64,000 nucleotides of DNA from Fimbriiglobus ruber (lineage in GTDB: Bacteria > Planctomycetota > Planctomycetia > Gemmatales > Gemmataceae), in assembly GCF_002197845.1 (NCBI RefSeq), contig NZ_NIDE01000001.1, forward strand, positions 372,001 through 436,000, read 5' to 3'. The translations under genes were made by a program, and so were the position numbers. The notes under the pieces were generated by a model, which did not search any database, was not told where the DNA came from, and saw only the letters and a list, made by a program, of their open reading frames with translations. Shown piece by piece: positions 16,302-24,619 of this stretch (the first letter of the stretch is position 1; each line of letters starts with the position of its first letter).

Positions 16302-16526
16302 ATGAGAACAGACTACATGATTGCTTTAATGATGGACGACGAACCACAACCAGACCCCGCGGGCAGTGGCCACAATCCGCGAGATTTTAGGCGCCGTCAT
16401 GAACTTTTACCCGCTGCCGTTCTAGATACCACAAGAACAGTTAATCAGTTAGCCCGAAGAACTAACCGATCCGCTAGGCGTGTTGCTGGGGGCGAGACGG
16501 GGGGAGGGTGGGGACGTGAGGACTGA
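16302..16526 (+). CDS. Small hypothetical phage protein
   Basis: This 74-residue protein lies 3 bp after the spike gene. It has a short hydrophobic start (MRTDYMIALMMDDEP) and a basic C-terminus rich in Arg (ARRTNRSARRVAGGETGG). It lies directly before the capsid gene. It could be a small chaperone or decoration protein, but nothing in the sequence shows this. Confidence 0.45.
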   Translation: MRTDYMIALMMDDEPQPDPAGSGHNPRDFRRRHELLPAAVLDTTRTVNQLARRTNRSARRVAGGETGGGWGRED

Positions 16527-16553
16527 ATACACGTTTTCAGGAAATTAATTTTA

Positions 16554-18008
16554 ATGGCAGTTTTAGCTTTGGTAATGGACCGAGATTTCGGTCAGAACAG
16601 CGCCGGGGACGTGGTCCACTGCGACGAAGAACTCGCCCAGCACCTCGCGGATAGCGGGATGGCGCACCTCGCGGACGAAAGCGAAGTGAACGGCGGGGAC
16701 GACAAAGAGGAAGATCAGCCCGAGGACAACATGGAACCGGAGGCCGGGAAGGACGACAAGCCCGCCCCTAAGCCGGTCGAAGAGTCCTTCCGGGCCGCCC
16801 AAGACATCCTCATCAAAGGGGTGGAAAAGGCCGTAACCAACCTGACCAACACGGTCAAGCGGCCCGCGGTCAAGGCGACCAAGGCCCACCGGACCGGGGC
16901 CGAGAACGTCCACGTTGCGGGCAGCGATCACGCCCGGACTGGCGGTTTCAAGAGCATGGGCGATTTCGCCAGTTCCGCTTTCGCCCGATCCAAGGGCGAC
17001 TGGAACGCCGCTAAGAAATTCAGCAAGTGGCAAGACGTTATTTCGACCAAGGCGACGGGTATGTCGATTGCCGGGTCTCACGTCGGTAGTGACTTAGTCC
17101 CACAGGAATGGGCAGAGGAATTGTTCCGCTTGGCGTTTAAAGATGTGCCCGACCTGTTGAGCATGTGTCAACGGTATAAGATGCACAACCAAATCGAAAA
17201 CATTCCGACGTTTGTGCAATCTTCTGCTACAAGTGGCATTACCGCCGCGGTCACGGCTGAAACCACGACCGCCTCGGCGGGCACCATTGCGGCCTCGGTC
17301 CAACCGACCGCAACGGTACAACTGTCGCTTACTAAAGAAGGCGTACTGGTTAACTTGTCTGACGAAATTATGCGGTTCAACTCGTACAACCTCGAAAGCC
17401 ACATCAAACAGGTTGTGCCGGAACGTCTGTGCTACTACATTAACGACGCTATAGTGAACGGCAACTCGGGCAGCAACGTTAACCTGATTGGCAACGCCGC
17501 GACGGTTTTCATCGGACGGGCAGCGGCCAACGCGATCAACATCCTTGACGTGTACAATATGCGGGCGGCGCTCTTTAACAGCTACCGTACTGGTGCCTGT
17601 TGGTTGGTGAATCCGTCCACCACCCCGAATCTCTACACGATGGGGTTCCCGAACTCTTCGGCCTCGACCCAAATTCCGGTGTTCTTGCCGGGAACCGGGT
17701 GGGGCGGCGCGGGTCCGGCACCGTTAGGTCAGTTGGCCGGGTTCCCAATTTACGAATTGGAAAACGTCCCGGGCCTCGGCTCGACGGGCGACCTGTTGCT
17801 CGTTCACATGCCCTCTATTGCAGCAGGTTACTCAGAACTGATTGCAGATTACACCAAGGCGCTTTACTTCAACATCGCGCAGGATTCTTTCCGGTTCCTG
17901 TTCTACTTCTCGACGGTGAACCCGCTGACGGTTCCTTACACCCGGAAAAATGGCTCTTATGCGTCCAACATTGTCGCGCTGAACTCCGGTTCGCTCGGCT
18001 CGATCTAA
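16554..18008 (+). CDS. Major capsid protein, HK97 fold
   Basis: This 484-residue protein has an N-terminal part of about 150 residues that is acidic then helical (DDKEEDQPEDNMEPEAGKDD, then RAAQDILIKGVEKAV), as expected of a delta domain removed by the prohead protease. The remainder follows the HK97 pattern: GSDLVPQEWAEELFRLA, VQLSLTKEGVLVNLSDEIM, CWLVNPSTTPNLYTM, LAGFPIYELENVP and a late ADYTKALYFNIAQDSFRF. It builds the icosahedral shell. A terminator follows immediately. Confidence 0.92.
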   Translation: MAVLALVMDRDFGQNSAGDVVHCDEELAQHLADSGMAHLADESEVNGGDDKEEDQPEDNMEPEAGKDDKPAPKPVEESFRAAQDILIKGVEKAVTNLTNTVKRPAVKATKAHRTGAENVHVAGSDHARTGGFKSMGDFASSAFARSKGDWNAAKKFSKWQDVISTKATGMSIAGSHVGSDLVPQEWAEELFRLAFKDVPDLLSMCQRYKMHNQIENIPTFVQSSATSGITAAVTAETTTASAGTIAASVQPTATVQLSLTKEGVLVNLSDEIMRFNSYNLESHIKQVVPERLCYYINDAIVNGNSGSNVNLIGNAATVFIGRAAANAINILDVYNMRAALFNSYRTGACWLVNPSTTPNLYTMGFPNSSASTQIPVFLPGTGWGGAGPAPLGQLAGFPIYELENVPGLGSTGDLLLVHMPSIAAGYSELIADYTKALYFNIAQDSFRFLFYFSTVNPLTVPYTRKNGSYASNIVALNSGSLGSI

Positions 18009-18026
18009 GGTTCAAAAGCAAAAGAA

Positions 18027-18057
18027 AACACTCGGTCTTTAGAACCGAGTGTTTTTT
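18027..18057. terminator. Bidirectional terminator after the capsid gene
   Basis: AACACTCGGT (18027-18036) pairs with ACCGAGTGTT (18044-18053) around a 7-nt loop, followed by a T-run. An A-run precedes the stem, so it can also end the minus-strand nucleotidyltransferase gene whose stop is at 18061. Confidence 0.85.
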
Positions 18058-18060
18058 GCA

Positions 18061-18495
18061 TCAAGTTATTTCGGTATATCGGCTAGGATGGTTTGAATTC
18101 CCCTCATAAAATAAATCGATTTCGGGATCACCTATCTTTCTTACGTTAACAGCATTTTCATTTTTTATGCCACATCCGTAGTTACTAATTACTTCCTCTT
18201 CTGGTTTGTACCCTTTGTATCTTCCACATGCCCATTTATGGAGTTGCATCCCAAGATGTTCCGCGAGTTCACTTACAAATGAACGCCATTGTTTAGGCGT
18301 GCATACTGCGAGCAAGTCCCAATCAGAATCTTGCCTTGGTGCTTTTCCATTGAATCTTGAACCATAACCGTAAAAAGTCAGTCCAGATTGTTCAAAGAAT
18401 TCAATCATTCTTAACGGCACAACACCAGTTACTGAAGCTTTAGCCATTTCTGACTTAACTTCCGCCCACTTAATCGTTCTAATTTTTCTTGTCAT
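18061..18495 (-). CDS. Minimal nucleotidyltransferase moron
   Basis: The ATG at 18495 follows GAGG by six bases; an ATG 42 bases upstream is a weaker choice. The 144-residue protein has the nucleotidyltransferase signature YGYGSRFNGKAPRQDSDWDLL with D58 and D60, and a third acid D127 in EIDLF. Enzymes of this fold move an NMP group onto protein, RNA or small molecules. It is reversed relative to all surrounding structural genes, looks AT-richer than them, and lies between two terminators, so it is a typical moron expressed in the lysogen. MNT-type antitoxin, antibiotic-modifying or defence roles are possible; no HEPN partner is adjacent. Confidence 0.75.
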   Translation of the reverse strand: MTRKIRTIKWAEVKSEMAKASVTGVVPLRMIEFFEQSGLTFYGYGSRFNGKAPRQDSDWDLLAVCTPKQWRSFVSELAEHLGMQLHKWACGRYKGYKPEEEVISNYGCGIKNENAVNVRKIGDPEIDLFYEGNSNHPSRYTEIT

Positions 18496-18620
18496 AGTAG
18501 CCTCAGTTAAGTAGCAAATATTGGCAAAGCGTTGCATTTCAACTCGTTGCGGAAATTTTGCTCTTCAGCGTTTTACAGCGCTTTCTTTGAGGATCAAGAG
18601 ATCAGGCCCGTTTTACATCG

Positions 18621-18648
18621 CCCGTCCGGTTCCCCGGACGGGTTTTTT
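18621..18648 (+). terminator. Rho-independent terminator
   Basis: CCCGTCCGG (18621-18629) pairs with CCGGACGGG (18634-18642) around a 4-nt loop, followed by six Ts. With the hairpin at 18027-18057 it brackets the nucleotidyltransferase gene. Transcription of the tail genes must restart or be antiterminated past this point. Confidence 0.85.
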
Positions 18649-18675
18649 ATTTGGTCCCGACCCACTAAATACGGC

Positions 18676-19569
18676 ATGGCGGATCTGATTAGTTTAGACG
18701 TGGCTCTCCAGCAAATTCCGACAGCACCGGCGAGCGACTACCCGGTAATCGCCTCGATGATTTCGGCGTGTTCGACTGTTGTTGGGAACTACTGCAATCG
18801 AATTTTTCAGAAGGCGACGTACTCGGAAGTTTTCGACGGGACCGGGACCGCGTATTTGTTAGTGAGCAACCCGCCCCTGACTCAAGTTCTGTCTGTAAGA
18901 ACCGGCCTGTTGCCCGCAATTTATATCCAGTGCAACGACCCGGCCTCTCAAACCCAAGTCGCCTCGGTGACGGTCGGCGAGACGGGAATCACCCTGTTCA
19001 AACTTTACAACAACGTTGCCGTAACAAACGAGACGTTTACCTACGCGGACTACCCCACTTTCGGGAGCCTTCTCGCCCCGATTAACGCCTTGGGAAATGG
19101 GTGGCAGGCGAGCCCCTGCACGCAATTTAACTTGTGGCAAACAAGCGACTTATGGCTTAGCAACACCGGCCAAACACAATATCCCGCCGAGGGGTATGGG
19201 CCGGGGACTTACTCGGCCAAAAACATCAGCCTCGGCCTGCAAGTTTACTGGTGGCAGTTGCCGTATTTCCGGGTCAACCAGAGTGCGGGCGAGATCATTT
19301 GCCCTGCGGGATTTGTTCCGGGGTTCCAAAACTACCGAGTTGATTACACCGGGGGGTTCGACCCGATCCCGAGCGATATTCAGTATGCCGTAAGTTGTTT
19401 TGTTCAGCTATGTTACGCCACAAGACAAGCGAACCCGCTGATGACCAGCGAAACGCTCGATAAGTACAGCTACACGAAGAACGCCGAGGTCTCTTTGGCG
19501 AACCTCGGCCTCGCGGCGAAGATGATTTTGAACAGTTATCGCCTCATCACCATTCCGGGGAGGCCGTAA
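18676..19569 (+). CDS. Head-tail connector protein
   Basis: The start at 18676 (MADLISLDVALQQI) is preferred over an upstream ATG because the extra 48 codons run across the terminator. The 297-residue protein begins with a helix pair (ASDYPVIASMISACSTVVGNYCNRIF) followed by FDGTG and NPPLTQVLSV, as in gp6-like connectors. The C-terminal part (FQNYRVDYTGGFDPIPSDIQYAVSCFVQLCY) continues that pattern. A long insertion in the middle makes it larger than the usual 100-200 residues. It would sit between portal and tail. Confidence 0.7.
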   Translation: MADLISLDVALQQIPTAPASDYPVIASMISACSTVVGNYCNRIFQKATYSEVFDGTGTAYLLVSNPPLTQVLSVRTGLLPAIYIQCNDPASQTQVASVTVGETGITLFKLYNNVAVTNETFTYADYPTFGSLLAPINALGNGWQASPCTQFNLWQTSDLWLSNTGQTQYPAEGYGPGTYSAKNISLGLQVYWWQLPYFRVNQSAGEIICPAGFVPGFQNYRVDYTGGFDPIPSDIQYAVSCFVQLCYATRQANPLMTSETLDKYSYTKNAEVSLANLGLAAKMILNSYRLITIPGRP

Positions 19570-19925
19570 TGATCCCCCAACCGCATTTAGCCGACGTTTG
19601 GCGCCCCGTCGAGGTCCAAGGAACTGACCAGCAAATCGGGTACTACACCCGCATTTACAAGTCCGTCCCGTGCTTCATTCAGCCCTACGCCTCGACGGAA
19701 CAGAGCTACTATCAGCAACGCGGCGACGAGAACACGGCCCAGATTTACACCTGCCGAACGGACCTCTGTTTTAAAAGAAACGATGTGTTTGATTGGGGCG
19801 GAGACGAGTACCACCTGACCGGGGTTCAGACGGGCCTGAACTTGGCGATTTACCAAGAGTTGACAGCGGTCTATTACCCGGACCCCGCGAAAAAAAGGAT
19901 CGACAGGACGGAATACCCAACGTGA
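19569..19925 (+). CDS. Head closure / head-tail joining protein
   Basis: This 118-residue protein is coupled to the connector gene by TAATG. It has the beta-barrel-like pattern of head-closure proteins: VPCFIQPYASTEQSYYQQRG in the middle, then DVFDWGGDEYHLTGV and a final VYYPDP strand. Position between connector and gp10-like genes supports the assignment. The stop overlaps the next start (GTGA). Confidence 0.65.
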   Translation: MIPQPHLADVWRPVEVQGTDQQIGYYTRIYKSVPCFIQPYASTEQSYYQQRGDENTAQIYTCRTDLCFKRNDVFDWGGDEYHLTGVQTGLNLAIYQELTAVYYPDPAKKRIDRTEYPT

Positions 19926-20080
19926 AAGACGCCACAAAACGAGACCTCGACCGTCTACTTTATTTGGCCGAACACGGCAGCCACTACACACGCGCCCTTG
20001 TGCTGGTGTTCTTTATGACGACGTATTTCGAGAAGGGGTTCGCCCCGAAGGATAATAATGACCGACGTGATTTTGATTGA
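19922..20080 (+). CDS. Small phage protein
   Basis: A GTG at 19922 overlapping the upstream stop (GTGA) gives 52 residues, MKDATKRDLDRLLYLAE then a hydrophobic RALVLVFFMTTYF. It overlaps the next gene by 23 bp. A single amphipathic or membrane-like helix is the only visible feature. Function unknown. Confidence 0.5.
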   Translation: MKDATKRDLDRLLYLAEHGSHYTRALVLVFFMTTYFEKGFAPKDNNDRRDFD

Positions 20081-20255
20081 CCAGTGGAACTTGTTTCACA
20101 GCTCCTATCGGCGTGCCCTAGCTGGCATGAAATCGTTGCACCCGGAACACGCCGAGGAGTACGGACACCTACAGGAATTGTTTAAAGAAACCGCCGAACG
20201 ATGCGGCTTCCCCTACAGGGAAATACCTCTTGAGAACGGTGAGAAACTAGCTTGA
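20058..20255 (+). CDS. Small phage protein
   Basis: This 65-residue protein (MTDVILIDQWNLFHSSYRRA, then AEEYGHLQELFKETAER) is mostly helical. Its stop overlaps the TTG start of the next gene (TTGA). It lies within the connector cluster. Function unknown. Confidence 0.5.
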   Translation: MTDVILIDQWNLFHSSYRRALAGMKSLHPEHAEEYGHLQELFKETAERCGFPYREIPLENGEKLA

Positions 20256-20644
20256 GTATCGTGTGGAATATCGGCGGCTTCTCCCAACAAGTTCAAGGGG
20301 AGTTGTCCCGGAACATGACCAAGGCCGGGGTCTACTTCACCAGTAAACTCCGCGGCTACGTCAACACGGCTCAACCGTACACGCGGTCAAAGAACGGCCA
20401 ACGGTACTACGGCGAAAATCCGTCGAGTCCCGGGAACCTCCCCCACAAGCTAAGCGGGCAACTGCTCAAGAGCATGACGTGGAACCTCGACAAAGGTCGA
20501 ATGGTTTTGGCGGTCGGGAGCAACCTTAAAGGGCACCCGAGTTTCCTTGAAACAGGAACCCGCAGGATGGAACCCCGACCGTGGCTTACGCTTGGTTGGA
20601 ACAAAGAAAGTGGCAAGGTCGGCAGGATAATTATCGGAGGCTAA
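20252..20644 (+). CDS. HK97 gp10-like tail completion protein
   Basis: This 130-residue protein starts at a TTG within the upstream stop. It contains the gp10-like ending GHPSFLETGTRRMEPRPWLTLGW and an internal GNLPHKLSGQLLKSM. Such proteins join tail to head. A GGAGG site for the next gene lies within its last codons, and TAATG couples the two genes. Confidence 0.75.
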   Translation: MSIVWNIGGFSQQVQGELSRNMTKAGVYFTSKLRGYVNTAQPYTRSKNGQRYYGENPSSPGNLPHKLSGQLLKSMTWNLDKGRMVLAVGSNLKGHPSFLETGTRRMEPRPWLTLGWNKESGKVGRIIIGG

Positions 20645-21030
20645 TGGGTCAACTAACGACATTACAGAACATCTTGATTTCGATTCGCGCTCAGTCGGCA
20701 CTTCCCCCCGAAAACATCAACTTCGGGTTCACGGACAAAGTCACCCTGCCTTTTGCGAGCATCGAGAATTATTCCCACGAGTGGGACCGGGACACCCAAA
20801 ACGGCGTTCGCGTCAGCAAATTCTCGGTCTTGGTGATGGGTAAGACGTGCGACCAAGCGGAACAGACCGCACTCGCCTTAAACAACATCCTCGACAAGAA
20901 CACCACGTTGACGCCGCAAACCATGATGTGCTTGCAAGAGACTTGGGAAACGGGCCTGACCGACCCAAACAACCTGTACCAAACTGGTGTCAGATTAACT
21001 TTCACCCTGTTTGAAGATCCAAATAAATAA
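20644..21030 (+). CDS. Tail terminator / completion protein
   Basis: The ATG at 20644 is coupled by TAATG and preceded by GGAGG, giving 128 residues. The fold pattern (helix, then LPFASIENYSHEWD, VSKFSVLVMGKTCDQAEQTA, and a final TGVRLTFTLFE strand) fits tail-terminator proteins of the gpU / DUF3168 type, which cap the tail tube at the head side. Gene order supports it. Confidence 0.65.
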   Translation: MGQLTTLQNILISIRAQSALPPENINFGFTDKVTLPFASIENYSHEWDRDTQNGVRVSKFSVLVMGKTCDQAEQTALALNNILDKNTTLTPQTMMCLQETWETGLTDPNNLYQTGVRLTFTLFEDPNK

Positions 21031-21042
21031 CAACGGAGGCTA

Positions 21043-21495
21043 ATGGCAACGTCTGCAAATGCGACAATCGAAGTAACGACCTCGGCTCAATATTCATCGA
21101 CAAACCCGCTAGGTTTTGCCTACACGGGCACGTCGCGTTTAAACCAAATCGCGCAATTCCCCTCTAGTTCCGTCAACAAAGTCTGGTCCGCCCAGTACAT
21201 CGGGTCGAGTCCTGTCACGGTCGACGTGACCAGCCTCACCGACGCCTACGGGAACGCGCTCGTCTATACGACGGTGGCCGCACTTATCGTCCAAATCGTC
21301 TCGGCCTCGGGCAATCTCGTTGTCGGTGGCGGCTCAAACCCGCTTCTCGGGTCCGATCAGTACACGATTAAAGGCACGGCGAACAGCAGCATGTTGCCGA
21401 TTAGCTGGCCGTTCACAGTGAGCGGGACCGCCAAAGTCATCACGTTGACGCCGTCCACTTCGTTGACCTTCAACATCATCGTGATTGGTTCTTAA
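21043..21495 (+). CDS. Tail structural protein
   Basis: This 150-residue protein starts 4 bp after GGAGG. It is beta-rich and Ser/Thr/Val-rich (VTVDVTSLTDAYGNALVY, ASGNLVVGGGSNPLLG), with no signal peptide. Position between tail terminator and tail-tube candidate suggests a tail or head-tail structural role. It could itself be a tube protein. No family recognised. Confidence 0.5.
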   Translation: MATSANATIEVTTSAQYSSTNPLGFAYTGTSRLNQIAQFPSSSVNKVWSAQYIGSSPVTVDVTSLTDAYGNALVYTTVAALIVQIVSASGNLVVGGGSNPLLGSDQYTIKGTANSSMLPISWPFTVSGTAKVITLTPSTSLTFNIIVIGS

Positions 21496-21543
21496 TTTAA
21501 GTCGGTCAGCCCCTAAATATGGCAACCATATTGTGGGGTGTTA

Positions 21544-21921
21544 ATGTCTAAGTTAATCGGGATGTCGGGTAGTATTACAGTTTCTTCCGCAACCTATCCG
21601 GTAAGTGAATGGTCGGCTTCTGTGTCTAACGACGGTCAGGATGTGACTGACACAGGTTCGTCAGGCTGGGTGGCCCGGATTGCAGGCGTCAACTCCGCGG
21701 AGCTGACTTTCAAGGCGTTCTGGGGGTCCGCGACCGCCGAACTGACGACCGCGTTCGCTATCGGTACGGTCGTGGCCGCGACGTTGACCATCGGCAACAG
21801 TTCCGAAACGTTCATTGGGAACTTCCTAATCACGTCGGTCGAAGTCACCAACAATTGTAAAACGCCCGTCGAGTTTTCCTGTACCGGGGAATCCACCGGG
21901 GCAATCACCATGCCAGCTTAA
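21544..21921 (+). CDS. Major tail (tube) protein candidate
   Basis: The ATG at 21544 gives 125 residues, MSKLIGMSGSITVSSATYPV onward. A GTG six bases upstream is possible. The pattern GVNSAELTFKAFWGS, then FIGNFLITSVEVTNNCKTPVEFSCTGESTG is typical of siphovirus tail-tube proteins, where a late loop carries VxxxVEFSxTxxxxG. It precedes the tail chaperone and tape-measure genes, as expected. Confidence 0.7.
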   Translation: MSKLIGMSGSITVSSATYPVSEWSASVSNDGQDVTDTGSSGWVARIAGVNSAELTFKAFWGSATAELTTAFAIGTVVAATLTIGNSSETFIGNFLITSVEVTNNCKTPVEFSCTGESTGAITMPA

Positions 21922-21932
21922 TGAAAGGTTAA

Positions 21933-22412
21933 ATGCGAAAAACAACGATAAAGATCGACGGACTCAACTACACGTTGACGGGCCTCGACGCCCGGCGAAC
22001 CCAAGAATTCTTGGACTTCGCCAAGGCCAAAATGCCCGACCCGGTCGAGCAACTGGTCGAGGCGTCCAACAAGTTGCCCGAGTCGGTCAGAGACAAATTC
22101 CTCGAATCGCATCTAAACGACGCATTCGAGGCGAGCAAAAAGCGGGGCACCCTGACGGACCCCGGCTTGGCGGACTTCCAAAAGACGACCGAGGGAGTTG
22201 TCAAAATCTTCAGCCTGTTGTTGAAGCCGGCTCACCCCAACCTGACGGAAGACGACGTTCAGGAACTGGTGATGAGCGTTGACGACGTTCAGGGACAACT
22301 TGAGAAAGCGGCGGCGGAACTGGTTCGGGAATCCCACAACGCTCCGGTGAGTGAGGAGGCCGCAGAGCGGAGTTACTTTCGCAAGCCTCGGAATGGCGTT
22401 AAAGCCAAGTAA
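21933..22412 (+). CDS. Tail assembly chaperone, first (gpG-like)
   Basis: This 159-residue, largely helical protein starts with a short beta pair (TTIKIDGLNYTLTGLDARR) and continues with charged helices. Position between tail tube and tape measure, plus a second overlapping frame (22393-22677), fits the gpG/gpGT pair. The second gene is in the +1 frame relative to this one, so the classical -1 slip would not join them. Confidence 0.65.
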   Translation: MRKTTIKIDGLNYTLTGLDARRTQEFLDFAKAKMPDPVEQLVEASNKLPESVRDKFLESHLNDAFEASKKRGTLTDPGLADFQKTTEGVVKIFSLLLKPAHPNLTEDDVQELVMSVDDVQGQLEKAAAELVRESHNAPVSEEAAERSYFRKPRNGVKAK

Positions 22413-22677
22413 AGACGACGAGCCGTTCGTGATCCGCGAACTGGTCAGGATCGTAAGCCACAAGCTAGAAATCCCGGCCTCGGAGTGTTGGTTGATGTCG
22501 GTGGCGGACCTGTTGTTAACGGCAATTCCGCCCGCCGCTAACAACAAAAAGACGTTCACGAACAACGCGGAATTGCGGGCGTGGGCGAGAGAGCACGACG
22601 AACGTATTGCGATGCGGCGGCGCCTCACCGTCGAGCAGCGAATCGAGTTAGAGAGGTTCATCAATCAAGTGACGTAG
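22393..22677 (+). CDS. Tail assembly chaperone, second (gpT-like) candidate
   Basis: The ATG at 22393 lies inside the end of the previous gene and gives 94 residues, MALKPSKDDEPFVIREL onward. The frame is open upstream to 22351, so a frameshift fusion (+1 or -2) is also possible. It is helical and basic at the C-terminus (MRRRLTVEQRIELERF). Position directly before the tape measure supports the role. GGAGG for the next gene overlaps its stop. Confidence 0.6.
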   Translation: MALKPSKDDEPFVIRELVRIVSHKLEIPASECWLMSVADLLLTAIPPAANNKKTFTNNAELRAWAREHDERIAMRRRLTVEQRIELERFINQVT

Positions 22678-22684
22678 GAGGCAA

Positions 22685-24610
22685 ATGGCCGGAGTCAGCG
22701 GAACAATTGCGAACGGGTTCATCAAGATCGCTTTGTCCGGCCTCGACACGGCTAAGAAGCAACTCGCCCAAGTCCAAGAGACCGCGGCCAAAGTCGGCGG
22801 CGCCCTGCAATCAGTCGGGGCCGCGTCCGCCAAAGGGTTCGCGGTCGGGACCGCGTCAATCACCGGCTTCCTCAAGGCCGCGGACCCGGTCCGGTTCTCC
22901 ATCTTTCAGGCTAAGTTAGAAATCCTAACGATGTACATCGGGCGGATGTTTATCCCCATTTTGGAAGACGCAATTAAAGTCGTCGACCGCATCACCGACT
23001 TTTTCAAATCCCTCAGCAAAGAACAGGAAGAGAGCGTTCTGAAGTGGACCAAAATTGCGTTGTCCGTCTTGGCAGTCGGGACGGCAATCGGCGCCCTTGT
23101 TGCCGTCGGTCAGAAGCTTCTCGGGTTCGTTAAGGCGTTGCAAATTGCCCTGACGATCCTCGAAACGTCAACGGGCGTGGGCATCGTTCTGGTACTCGCG
23201 GGGATCGCTGTTGCGGTCCTCGAATTGACCGGGGGAATGGACGCGCTCAAAGAGACGGTCGGGAACCTAATCAAGAGTTTCGGCGGGTTCGGTGATGGTC
23301 TGTCCCCCATCTCCGGGGCGCTGCAAAAACTCGGTGAGACGTTCAGCAAAATCTTCGCGAGGATCGGGGCAGTTGCGGCCCCGATCCTTAACAAAGTCGT
23401 CGCCCAAATCAGTAAGCTGGTGTCCTCGGCGGTCCCGTTAATCGAGCGGATCGGGAAGGTTTTTGAAGATGTCGTGTCTGAGATCGGCCCGATTGTCGAA
23501 AGTGCTGTCGCAACCGTCGGCCCCGTAATTGACGAGCTGGGGACGATCTTCACCAAGTTGGTAGGCGACCTGACGCCGATCATTACCGACATCGGGAAAC
23601 AGTGGGGCAAATTAGCGGCGGACATGCTCCCGGTCGTGGTCAGCCTCGGCAAACAGTTCTTGGAAGCGGGGCAGCAAATCGCGACGGCGTTCGTTCAGAT
23701 TCTTCCCGGACTGGCTCAACTGGCCGCAATGTTCTTGAAGATTTTCGCGGTCTATCAGCAAACTCTCGCGGTCGTGTTTGTGAACCTCGCGGCGTTGTTC
23801 ATCAAGGTTTGGGCGACGTACCAGACGACTTTGATGAAGCTTTTCGCGGTCCTGATGCGGGCCGTTGAACAGGTCTTGCCGTCCTTGATGCAAATCATTT
23901 CGGTCGTGGCGGACGTGTTCGCCAACGAGCTTATGCCAGTCATCCAAGAGGTGATTGGAGTGGTCGGCGAGTTGATGGAAACCTTTGGCGAGATCGCGGG
24001 GGAACTGATGAAATTCGGGGCCGAGGTCTTGGGGAGCCTGATTGTCAGCCTCGGCAAGTTGTTCGTCTCGTTAATTAAGACCTTCGGCCCGACCATGATT
24101 ACGATCATTAAAGGCACGTTGGAAGTCATCAAATTGATTGTCGATCAAATTAAGACGACGGTGAAATTGGTCAAGTTCCTCTCGGACACCCTCAAGAAAT
24201 TGAACCCGTTGGGCGGGAAGTCTTCCGAGGAACCGGAGAAGGACGAGACTGGCGGGGGCGGGGACTTTGATGAAACCGGCGGGGGTGGGGACTTCGGGGA
24301 GGAACCTGAGAAGGGGAGCTGGTTAACCCGCCACATCCATCACCACAAGGAAAAGGGCGAGAAGGACGAGAAAGAGAAAAAGGACAAGCCGAACCACAAC
24401 ATGACGCCGCTTCCCCAACTGCGGAAACCAGAGATTTTCGCTTTGGAAGCGGGCTTTACGCGCGCCCAACAGGGTGCCGTGATCGACCCCAAGCGGGAGG
24501 TCGAGAACCAGCGGTTTGAAATGATGCAAAAGATTGCCGAGGACCAGTACAAGGTTCAGCAAAAGATTGCCCAGAACACCGAAAAAGACGGCGGCGCGTG
24601 GGAAACGTAA
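22685..24610 (+). CDS. Tail tape measure protein
   Basis: This 641-residue protein begins MAGVSGTIANGFIKIALSGL after GGAGG. It has Ala-rich amphipathic helices (KKQLAQVQETAAKVGGALQ), a hydrophobic segment at residues about 119-185 (ALSVLAVGTAIGALVAVGQ), long helical repeats, and a charged C-terminal tail with GGGGDFDE repeats and HHHKEK. Tape measure proteins set tail length: 641 residues suggests a short siphovirus tail. Domain pattern and position both support the call. Confidence 0.88.
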   Translation: MAGVSGTIANGFIKIALSGLDTAKKQLAQVQETAAKVGGALQSVGAASAKGFAVGTASITGFLKAADPVRFSIFQAKLEILTMYIGRMFIPILEDAIKVVDRITDFFKSLSKEQEESVLKWTKIALSVLAVGTAIGALVAVGQKLLGFVKALQIALTILETSTGVGIVLVLAGIAVAVLELTGGMDALKETVGNLIKSFGGFGDGLSPISGALQKLGETFSKIFARIGAVAAPILNKVVAQISKLVSSAVPLIERIGKVFEDVVSEIGPIVESAVATVGPVIDELGTIFTKLVGDLTPIITDIGKQWGKLAADMLPVVVSLGKQFLEAGQQIATAFVQILPGLAQLAAMFLKIFAVYQQTLAVVFVNLAALFIKVWATYQTTLMKLFAVLMRAVEQVLPSLMQIISVVADVFANELMPVIQEVIGVVGELMETFGEIAGELMKFGAEVLGSLIVSLGKLFVSLIKTFGPTMITIIKGTLEVIKLIVDQIKTTVKLVKFLSDTLKKLNPLGGKSSEEPEKDETGGGGDFDETGGGGDFGEEPEKGSWLTRHIHHHKEKGEKDEKEKKDKPNHNMTPLPQLRKPEIFALEAGFTRAQQGAVIDPKREVENQRFEMMQKIAEDQYKVQQKIAQNTEKDGGAWET

Positions 24611-24619
24611 CGGAGGAAC

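Noticed and set aside
18532-18675. N-terminal extension of the connector gene
   Set aside because: It crosses the terminator at 18621-18648 and is not protein-like; the ATG at 18676 is preferred.
21515-21547. A 10-codon leader frame (MATILWGVNV) before the tail-tube gene
   Set aside because: It overlaps the tube start and has no ribosome site; likely chance, although the ATGGCAAC start echoes the gene at 21043.
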